From an uncultured Saprospiraceae bacterium (GTDB lineage Bacteria; Bacteroidota; Bacteroidia; Chitinophagales; Saprospiraceae), in the NCBI GenBank assembly GCA_938039305.1, contig CALHUZ010000254.1, forward strand, positions 1 to 11,824: DNA of 11,824 nt, written 5' to 3'. Position 1 is the stretch's first letter, and each line of letters opens with the position of its first letter. The notes beneath the pieces were generated by a model. The model saw only the letters and a program-made list of their open reading frames with translations, was not told where the DNA came from and did no database searches. Made by a program: the position numbers and the translations under genes. Of this stretch, positions 6,333-11,824 are shown piece by piece.

Positions 6333-8150
6333 ATGCATTTTCTAATTAAATCGAATCGGCTGCAAATTCTTTTGATCTGTTTGATGTGCGCTTCTACCAT
6401 ATCTTTGGCACAATCTAATTATGACGACTTTCTAGGAGCAGGTCATGACATCGGTGTAAAAGTAAGAACGAGTAGCAACTCTTTATCTTCTATTGGAGAG
6501 AACACAATTAATGGCGCTGGTTTAGATGCTAAAAAAATAGAAGCTTCAAGATTTCTATTCCAAGCTGCATTTGGCGGAAACCAAGAAGAAATTAATTCCC
6601 TTTCTAAAACTCTGGATTTCGAAGGATGGATCGAAAATCAATTTAATCAACCCACGACTCTTCTACTCCCAAAGCTTTGGGAGGTAGACGCAAGGGCGAG
6701 AGAACTACACCGCGCTCAAAGTAATGACGACTATTTCGGGCCGTATAGCGTCCATTTTCAGTTTGCTTGGTGGGACAACAATTACAAAGCCCCTGATCAA
6801 CTCAGACAGAGAATCGCTTTTGCGCTAAGTCAGATCGCAGTCATCTCTTCTAATTCTCAAATAGGTGACTTTGGAGAAGGATTAGCAAGTTATTATGACA
6901 TTCTTATCAGAAATGCCTTTGGCAACTATGAAGATGTACTTCAAGAAATCACCATTGACCCTAACATGGGATTCTATCTGAGTCATCTTAATAATCCAAA
7001 AAGTGATGAATTTGGTACTAGACCTGATGAAAACTATGCCAGAGAAATTATGCAATTGTTCAGCATAGGGCTTTACGAATTACATAATGATGGCAGTCGA
7101 AAAATAGATAGTAACGGAGACTGGATTCCAACTTATGACAATAAAGATATTCAAGAGTTAGCAAAAGTATTTACAGGGTTAAAAGGAGGGGCTTGGAGTA
7201 AAGAGGCAATAGAATACGGTGTAGATGTGGACAGCCGAATTTATTTCAGCGCAGGCATATATGACATAAGTCGAGAAGTTCCTCTTCAGATGGAAGAATT
7301 CCAACATGAGCCAGGAGAAAAAACGATAATTGGAAACTATACTATACCATCTGGACAAACTGGAATGGAAGATATCCAACAAGCTGTAAAGCATATCTTC
7401 AATCATCCTAACGTAGGCCCCTTCATCGGGAAGAGACTCATTCAGCAATTTGTAAAATCTAACCCAAGCAGACCTTATGTCAATCGGGTGGCTAATGCAT
7501 TTAATGACAATGGAGCTGGTGTAAGAGGCGATATGAAGGCGGTCATCAAGGCTGTTCTTTTAGATCCTGAAGCAAGAGATTGTAGTGCTATGCAAGATCC
7601 TAAACATGGTAAACTCAAAGAGCCACTATTAAGATACACTCAGCTGATGCACTCAGTGCCTTCTGATAGTCCAGATGGATATTATTGGAATAATGGATAC
7701 GACTTCTTTGACGACACAGGACAACTGGTACTTGGAGCCCCTTCTGTTTTCAATTTTTATAGGACCAACTACCAACCAAATAAAGAATTTATAGCTCAAG
7801 ATATTGTTGGACCAGAATTTCAAATTCATAATAGTCAGTCAGCGATTGGCTACATGAATCAAGCTCACAAATGGACTGATTGGGGTATCTTATTTTGGGA
7901 TTGGTACGAAGCCTCTCCTGATACAGATGTTGCAATTGATAACTACTTGGCGATGGCAGAAGATCCTGAAACATTAATCAACCATTTTGATGTGCTGATG
8001 GTGCATGGCCGACTGTCCGCCGAAACAAGAGAAACTATAAAAACTGCCATGCTGCAGATACCTAATAATTGGGATGATTATCAAATGAGAAGAGTACAGA
8101 TCTGTCTTTATATCATTATGATCTCACCTGATTATGTAGTCTTAAAATAA
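6333..8150 (+). CDS. DUF1800 family exported protein
   Basis: This 605-residue protein is a full-length DUF1800 member with no known activity. An N-terminal Sec signal peptide (residues 1-27, ending TISLAQ) exports it. The DUF1800 domain spans about 68-600. It contains KKIEASRFLFQAAFGG (67-82), LRQRIAFALSQIAVIS (157-172), the hallmark PDENYAREIMQLFSIGLYEL (231-250), ELAKVFTGL (275-283), and LGAPSVFNFYRTNYQP (467-482). The usual closing block RRVQICLYIIMISPDYVVLK forms the C-terminus. It has no sorting domain of its own, so it probably stays in the periplasm or at a membrane. It stands 40 bp after the T9SS-cargo gene and 25 bp before the DUF1501 gene with no terminator between. DUF1800-DUF1501 adjacency is a recurring arrangement in several phyla and suggests a joint function. 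No truncation or frameshift is seen. Confidence 0.93.
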   Translation: MHFLIKSNRLQILLICLMCASTISLAQSNYDDFLGAGHDIGVKVRTSSNSLSSIGENTINGAGLDAKKIEASRFLFQAAFGGNQEEINSLSKTLDFEGWIENQFNQPTTLLLPKLWEVDARARELHRAQSNDDYFGPYSVHFQFAWWDNNYKAPDQLRQRIAFALSQIAVISSNSQIGDFGEGLASYYDILIRNAFGNYEDVLQEITIDPNMGFYLSHLNNPKSDEFGTRPDENYAREIMQLFSIGLYELHNDGSRKIDSNGDWIPTYDNKDIQELAKVFTGLKGGAWSKEAIEYGVDVDSRIYFSAGIYDISREVPLQMEEFQHEPGEKTIIGNYTIPSGQTGMEDIQQAVKHIFNHPNVGPFIGKRLIQQFVKSNPSRPYVNRVANAFNDNGAGVRGDMKAVIKAVLLDPEARDCSAMQDPKHGKLKEPLLRYTQLMHSVPSDSPDGYYWNNGYDFFDDTGQLVLGAPSVFNFYRTNYQPNKEFIAQDIVGPEFQIHNSQSAIGYMNQAHKWTDWGILFWDWYEASPDTDVAIDNYLAMAEDPETLINHFDVLMVHGRLSAETRETIKTAMLQIPNNWDDYQMRRVQICLYIIMISPDYVVLK

Positions 8151-8175
8151 AATCACTTTTCTAAAAGACCCTTTT

Positions 8176-9609
8176 ATGAGTCATATAAACCGAAGAAAAT
8201 TCATAGGCCAAGCGGGTTGTGCAGCTATGACAAGCAGCACAATGCTATCAACCTTACTCAACCTGAAAGCTCTGAACGCAGCAGCTATGTCAGATTCTGA
8301 CGTATTAGCTGGCGATGATTATAAAGCACTGGTCTGCATCTGTCTGGATGGAGGAAATGATGCTTACAACATGTTGATGCCCACATCTGCTCAAGAGTAT
8401 GCCGACTACGCAGCTGTAAGAGGAAATGTAGCTTTAGCGAGACCTGATATTCTTAATCTCAATTCTCTAAATACTCCGGGAAGAACATTTGGTGTCAACC
8501 AAGCCATGCCTAATATCCAATCATTATTCAATGATGGGAAAGCAGCTTTTGTCGCTAATGTCGGCACGCTTGTAGAGCCCATTTCCGTCGAGCAGTTCTG
8601 GAATGAATCAAAGAAAGCTCCTCTTGGTCTACTCTCTCATAGCGATCAACTACAACAATGGATGACAGCTGTACCTCACGAAAGGGCTGGCTTAGGGTGG
8701 GGAGGTCGCATAGCGGATATGATTAACCAGATGAATGACACCAATGGATTGTCTATGAATATTTCATTTGGTGATTCTAATATATTTCAGACTGGTGTAG
8801 AGAACATAGCTTATACTATGGACCCCAACCGGCTTAATGAATCTCCTTTAAAAGATATCAACGGATACAATAATGACTGGGAGTTAAATACAATTAAGAA
8901 AAATGCAATCGACAACTTACTTGATCGTACTTACTCAGACATCTACGAAAACACTTACGCCAACACAGCTAAAAATGCTCGTGATGGATGGCTTGTATAT
9001 AAAGAGGCGCTTGATAGCATTTTTCTTCAGACACCATTTGAAGTAGCGACAAATGGAGACTATCGAAGAGTAACTCAAGGGCTTGGATGGGTAGCTAAGA
9101 TGATCGCAGCACGGGAAACTCTTGGTTATAAAAGGCAGACGTTTTTCATTCGTTTTGGCGGATGGGACCATCATGATGGCTTAGAAAATCAACCGGAGAT
9201 GCTTCGGGAACTTGATCATGCGGTTAATCAGTTTCAAGAAGCCATGAAAGAACTGGGTACCGAAGATTGTGTCGTTTCCTTTCTAATTTCTGATTTTGCC
9301 AGAACACTCAGATCTAATGGCAACGGTACAGATCATGCCTGGGGAAGTAACATGATGACTATTGGCGGCCCGGTCATTGGTCAAAACATCTATGGTAGCT
9401 ATCCGGAAACACTGAACCCAAATGAAAACATTCATGACTTAGGAGGTGGTATTATTCTACCTACAACTTCTGCAGATTTATATTTCGCGGAGTTAGCAAA
9501 TTGGTTTGGGGTATCTAAATCTAATCTTGAAACCATATTTCCTAACCTCAACAACTTCTACGACTATCGTACTGATCCTGGCAATCCACTTAACTTTTTA
9601 CGAGTTTAA
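8176..9609 (+). CDS. DUF1501 family protein (alkaline-phosphatase superfamily) with Tat-like signal
   Basis: This is a 477-residue exported protein. The N-terminus INRRKFIGQAGCAAM has the twin arginine at 6-7 followed by K-F-I, then a weakly hydrophobic Ala-rich stretch, consistent with Tat export of a folded, possibly metal-containing protein. DUF1501 motifs are present: ALVCICLDGGNDAYNMLMP (51-69), the mid-domain GGWDHHDGL (328-336; His332, His333, Asp334), and DHAWGSNMMTIGG (386-398). DUF1501 belongs to the alkaline phosphatase/sulfatase superfamily, and the Asp and His clusters are plausible metal ligands, but substrate and reaction are unknown. The gene is last in the operon with the T9SS-cargo and DUF1800 genes and is followed by a strong terminator. 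Sec export of DUF1800 and Tat export of DUF1501 would bring both to the periplasm. Confidence 0.93.
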   Translation: MSHINRRKFIGQAGCAAMTSSTMLSTLLNLKALNAAAMSDSDVLAGDDYKALVCICLDGGNDAYNMLMPTSAQEYADYAAVRGNVALARPDILNLNSLNTPGRTFGVNQAMPNIQSLFNDGKAAFVANVGTLVEPISVEQFWNESKKAPLGLLSHSDQLQQWMTAVPHERAGLGWGGRIADMINQMNDTNGLSMNISFGDSNIFQTGVENIAYTMDPNRLNESPLKDINGYNNDWELNTIKKNAIDNLLDRTYSDIYENTYANTAKNARDGWLVYKEALDSIFLQTPFEVATNGDYRRVTQGLGWVAKMIAARETLGYKRQTFFIRFGGWDHHDGLENQPEMLRELDHAVNQFQEAMKELGTEDCVVSFLISDFARTLRSNGNGTDHAWGSNMMTIGGPVIGQNIYGSYPETLNPNENIHDLGGGIILPTTSADLYFAELANWFGVSKSNLETIFPNLNNFYDYRTDPGNPLNFLRV

Positions 9610-9675
9610 AAGTGGCTTAAAGGAGATTGCTACGTCTATAAGATATATTTAGATAGTTTTTTCATACAAGTTTAG

Positions 9676-9709
9676 TTGAAAGGGATCGATTGTATCGGTC
9701 CCTTTTCAA
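9676..9709 (+). terminator. Intrinsic terminator after the DUF1501 operon
   Basis: A long hairpin has left arm 9676-9690 (TTGAAAGGGATCGAT) and right arm 9694-9709 (ATCGGTCCCTTTTCAA), with one G-T wobble, one bulged T and a 3-base loop. The AAAGGG/CCCTTTT core gives both an A-rich approach and a T run, so it could work in both directions. It lies 66 bases after the DUF1501 stop and before the rhodanese gene. Confidence 0.8.
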
Positions 9710-9754
9710 TAGCAATTCACTTGTTATTTTAAACCATCCAGAGGATCATTCGGC

Positions 9755-9776
9755 ACTACTACTGAAAGTAGATAGT
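9755..9776 (+). promoter_or_regulatory. Small hairpin in the leader of the rhodanese lipoprotein gene
   Basis: ACTACTAC (9755-9762) pairs with GTAG-A-TAGT (9768-9776), an 8-bp stem with one bulged A and loop TGAAA. It ends 25 bases before the ATG and is not followed by a T run. It may be a 5'-leader structure or chance. The rest of the 192-bp gap between DUF1501 and this gene shows no exact TAnnTTTG promoter. Confidence 0.3.
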
Positions 9777-9801
9777 TTAATAATTGACTTAACTTTACTT
9801 T

Positions 9802-10257
9802 ATGAATAATCTAAATCTATGGATTGGGCTGAAGTTCACTTTACTATTGACCATCGTGACATTTGGTTCATGCCAGTCCAATCAATCGAGTAATACTGAA
9901 GTAGCTACAAAGCATGCCTCAGTTGATATGATTCAACCTAAGGTTACACCATACAAGAATATCTCCATAGCCGATGCAAAGCGCCTATTAGATGCCAGTA
10001 ATGATTACATATTCTTAGATGTCAGAACTCCAAGCGAAGTAGCCGCTGGCCAGATAGCCGGTTCTACGACAATAGATATCAACTCTGCGACATTCGAATC
10101 AGAAATAAGCAAGTTAGATAAACAAAAACACTATGCTGTCTATTGTAAAAGCGGAGGAAGGAGTGCAAGAGCTGCCGAATTCATGCAATCACAAGGTTTT
10201 AAAAATGTGAGCAACATGGAAGGTGGCTACAGCGCCTGGAAAAAAGCTTACGAATAG
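9802..10257 (+). CDS. Rhodanese-domain lipoprotein
   Basis: This 151-residue protein has a type II signal peptide ending in a lipobox-like FGSC with the lipid-bearing Cys24, then a Ser/Asn/Thr-rich linker to about residue 52. A single rhodanese domain (about 53-151) shows ISIADAKRLLDASNDYIFLD, DVRTPSEV (73-80), and the active-site loop CKSGGR with nucleophile Cys115 and Arg120. GGYSAW (141-146) ends the fold. Single-domain rhodaneses carry persulfide sulfur on the cysteine and pass it to thiols or cyanide; here the domain would face the periplasm on a membrane anchor. The residues after Cys24 (QSNQSS) lack an acidic surface-export signal. Its TAG stop shares one base with the GTG start of the next gene (TAGTG), so the two should be translationally coupled. 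The partner is a membrane di-iron hydroxylase, so a redox or sulfur-related joint role is possible but unproven. Confidence 0.9.
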   Translation: MNNLNLWIGLKFTLLLTIVTFGSCQSNQSSNTEVATKHASVDMIQPKVTPYKNISIADAKRLLDASNDYIFLDVRTPSEVAAGQIAGSTTIDINSATFESEISKLDKQKHYAVYCKSGGRSARAAEFMQSQGFKNVSNMEGGYSAWKKAYE

Positions 10258-11291
10258 TGCCAAATTATATAAAAATATTTCTTGATGGTTATGGATACGC
10301 ATCCTATGTATGGCATGAGATCACTCATCCTTCTTGGCATAACTATTTCTACTGGCTCATAGCTATTTCCCTTTTCTTCTTAGTTCTTGAATGGAATAGA
10401 CCTTGGAGGAAGGAGCAACCAAAGTTTAGAAAAGACTTTTGGCTCGACACCTTCTACATGTTTTTCAACTTCTTTTTATTCTCCTTGATCATCTACAACG
10501 CTGCTTCAGATGTAGTAGTCAATTTCTTCAACTACATCGTATTTGAAATAACAAATATAGACCTCAAATCAACCAACCCTATTCGCTCATGGCCCATGTG
10601 GGGCGTATTGCTTTTTGGGTTTTTAGTTAGAGACTTTGTTCAGTGGTGGACGCATAGGCTGCTTCATAAAGTAGAGCGCTTATGGGAGTTTCATAAAGTA
10701 CATCACAGTGTACAAGAGATGGGCGTTGCGGCGCATTTAAGATATCACTGGATGGAAACTCTTGTCTATCGATCTATAGAATATTTACCGCTTGCCTTAT
10801 TAGGTATTGGACTTTATGACTTTTTCATAATACACTTATTCACCTTAGCGGTTGGACATTATAACCATTCTAATATTTCAATCTCGGGAAGAGTGACAGG
10901 CGCTATACTTGGAGGTGGCATCGGAACTATGATAGCCTTAAGTTCTTTTGATATAAACCTACTTCCGTCAAATGCTTCAACTATGGTAGTTTTTGGAGTA
11001 ATAGTAGGATCTTGTCTTATAGGATATTTTCTACTTGGACCTATTATGAAGACTATCTTCAATCATCCTGAGATGCACATCTGGCATCATGCCCATGACC
11101 TTCCTGAAGATCGAAGAACTGGAGTCAACTTCGGTTTAAGTTTAGCCATCTGGGATCGAATCTTCGGTACAGCCTATGTCCCTTATGAGGGCCGCGATAT
11201 AAAACTAGGGTTTCCTGGAGTAGAGCAATTTCCAACGACCTTTAAAGATCAAGTACTGCATGGTATAAAGCTAAAATCCAACCGGTCTTAG
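10257..11291 (+). CDS. Sterol desaturase / fatty acid hydroxylase family membrane protein
   Basis: This 344-residue integral membrane protein belongs to the di-iron hydroxylase superfamily (PF04116), which hydroxylates or desaturates lipids and terpenoids with oxygen. Histidine boxes are complete: HRLLH (133-137), HKVHH (146-150), HYNH (201-204) and HIWHH (274-278), plus His280. Hydrophobic segments lie near 31-46, 64-82, 112-128, 174-200 and 242-262. Between the third and fourth boxes about 70 residues intervene, including a Gly-rich stretch and a hydrophobic segment; this is longer than the roughly 20 I would expect of the basic family. The C-terminal RDIKLGFPGVEQFP is typical of the Bacteroidota branch. 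The GTG start is chosen because it overlaps the rhodanese stop and no in-frame ATG occurs before residue 68. Substrate is unknown; hopanoids, carotenoids and fatty acids are all possible. The stop codon overlaps that of the convergent gene. Confidence 0.92.
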   Translation: MPNYIKIFLDGYGYASYVWHEITHPSWHNYFYWLIAISLFFLVLEWNRPWRKEQPKFRKDFWLDTFYMFFNFFLFSLIIYNAASDVVVNFFNYIVFEITNIDLKSTNPIRSWPMWGVLLFGFLVRDFVQWWTHRLLHKVERLWEFHKVHHSVQEMGVAAHLRYHWMETLVYRSIEYLPLALLGIGLYDFFIIHLFTLAVGHYNHSNISISGRVTGAILGGGIGTMIALSSFDINLLPSNASTMVVFGVIVGSCLIGYFLLGPIMKTIFNHPEMHIWHHAHDLPEDRRTGVNFGLSLAIWDRIFGTAYVPYEGRDIKLGFPGVEQFPTTFKDQVLHGIKLKSNRS

Positions 11292-11824
11292 TTAGTCACA
11301 TTAAAATAGCGCTTCGCTGTAAAAGGCACACCACCTTCTGTAAGACCTTCTATAAAAATCAAATGCCTTCCTGTCAGATTACTTGTTTTGAATTGAAATT
11401 CAGAAGACTTAGAACTATTCAAATTCAAATCATCTTCCCAGAATATAGTAGTTCGATAGTCAGGGTTGTCTAACTTATCTTTGTCCCCATATACAGGATT
11501 ATAAAACTCTCGAGCTTGGTAGTATCCCGGATGATTGATATTTACAATCCCTAAGGCTGGCTCATTGTATTCACCATTTTCTCGCGTCAATAGTGATATA
11601 ACTGTAGAAGGACCATATAAAGCTGCAGCGCGAAATCCGCCCAAAACATCCGCTGAGTAAATATCTTCCGGCCTTAACAATGGCTCTTGCTCCACAGGTA
11701 TCAATTGTCCATTTACAGCTATTCTTGCCACAGAGCCTCTAGTCAAACCACCTAAGGTGACCCTTGGAAATCCTCCTATCACAGTTCTCTTTGAGCCTGG
11801 AATTAAAACTCTTAGCATGTCATA
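11288..11824 (-). CDS. C-terminal part of an MG2/TonB-plug-like envelope protein (5' end outside window)
   Basis: The frame is open to the right edge; two codons (Tyr-Asp) precede the ATG at 11818, so that ATG is almost certainly internal. The visible 178 residues hold a plug-like segment, RIAVNGQLIPVEQ then ADVLGGFRAAALYGPSTVIS, which resembles the end of a TonB receptor plug (V-D-G ... I-E-V-L-K ... A-x-Y-G). It is followed by YYQAREFYNPVYG, DYRTTIFWEDDLNLN and FQFKTSNLTGRHLIFIEGLT. This order is typical of large Bacteroidota proteins that carry alpha-2-macroglobulin (MG2) domains followed by a plug-like domain and a final immunoglobulin-like strand set. No beta-barrel follows; the protein stops about 110 residues after the plug motif, so it is not a TonB-dependent receptor. 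The function is not established; it probably acts in the periplasm or outer membrane. The stop overlaps that of the convergent hydroxylase gene. Confidence 0.82.
   Translation of the reverse strand, partial: YDMLRVLIPGSKRTVIGGFPRVTLGGLTRGSVARIAVNGQLIPVEQEPLLRPEDIYSADVLGGFRAAALYGPSTVISLLTRENGEYNEPALGIVNINHPGYYQAREFYNPVYGDKDKLDNPDYRTTIFWEDDLNLNSSKSSEFQFKTSNLTGRHLIFIEGLTEGGVPFTAKRYFNVTN

Noticed and set aside
9626..9663. A second terminator directly after DUF1501, based on the T run at 9658-9663
   Set aside because: The preceding sequence folds only weakly (four A/T-rich end pairs), whereas the hairpin at 9676-9709 is strong.
9784..9800. Promoter TAACTTTA for the rhodanese gene
   Set aside because: It differs from TAnnTTTG at the last base, lies only a few bases before the ATG and has no TTG at the proper distance.
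11288..11818. Complete 176-residue protein starting at ATG 11818
   Set aside because: The frame stays open to the window edge, and the content matches the C-terminal end of a much longer family, so the ATG is internal.
11288..11824. TonB-dependent receptor (SusC-like)
   Set aside because: The plug-like motif is not followed by a barrel; the flanking YYQAREFYNP and DYRTTIFW motifs fit the MG2-type family instead.
1..11824. Mobile element, prophage, CRISPR or defence island
   Set aside because: No transposase, integrase, repeat-spacer pattern, target-site duplication or known defence protein is visible; the genes are conserved chromosomal types.

Overview
The window looks like a chromosomal segment of a Bacteroidota bacterium with low-to-moderate GC. 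Four things point there: a secreted protein ending in a type IX secretion (T9SS) sorting domain; a ParC with the Bacteroidota-type N-terminus (MYQEYFLDYASYVILERA, HGDASIGDAM); a C-terminal fragment of the Bacteroidota family that joins macroglobulin (MG2) domains to a TonB-plug-like segment; and start sites mostly without Shine-Dalgarno sequences, with one TAnnTTTG-type promoter element. The DUF1800/DUF1501/T9SS combination would fit a free-living Saprospiria- or Cytophagia-like lineage, but the sequence does not fix the class. I see no tRNA, rRNA, CRISPR array, insertion sequence, integrase or phage gene.

Left part (1-5290). The C-terminal end of an unrecognised + strand gene runs in and converges on three minus-strand genes. 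Read in their own direction these are parC (topoisomerase IV subunit A), a SIMPL/DUF541 periplasmic protein, and an iron-sulfur L-serine dehydratase. A clear intrinsic terminator separates the SIMPL gene from the dehydratase gene. An imperfect 28-bp inverted repeat lies between parC and the SIMPL gene. parC has a TATATTTG element 16 bases before its ATG.

Middle part (5291-9709). After a roughly 250-bp divergent intergenic region comes a + strand operon of three exported proteins: a small discoidin-like protein with a T9SS sorting domain, a DUF1800 protein with a Sec signal peptide, and a DUF1501 protein (alkaline-phosphatase superfamily) with a twin-arginine-like signal. The gaps are 40 and 25 bp and a strong hairpin terminator follows. 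DUF1800 and DUF1501 genes commonly occur as neighbours, but no function is established. This is the best candidate in the window for an uncharacterised cell-envelope system.

Right part (9710-11824). A rhodanese-domain lipoprotein gene overlaps by one base (TAGTG) a GTG-started integral-membrane di-iron hydroxylase of the sterol desaturase family. The hydroxylase stop codon in turn overlaps the stop of the convergent MG2/TonB-plug gene, which runs off the right edge. Most of the window is housekeeping or conserved accessory content. The points that deserve a second look are the exported trio, the lipoprotein/hydroxylase pair and the plug-without-barrel protein.
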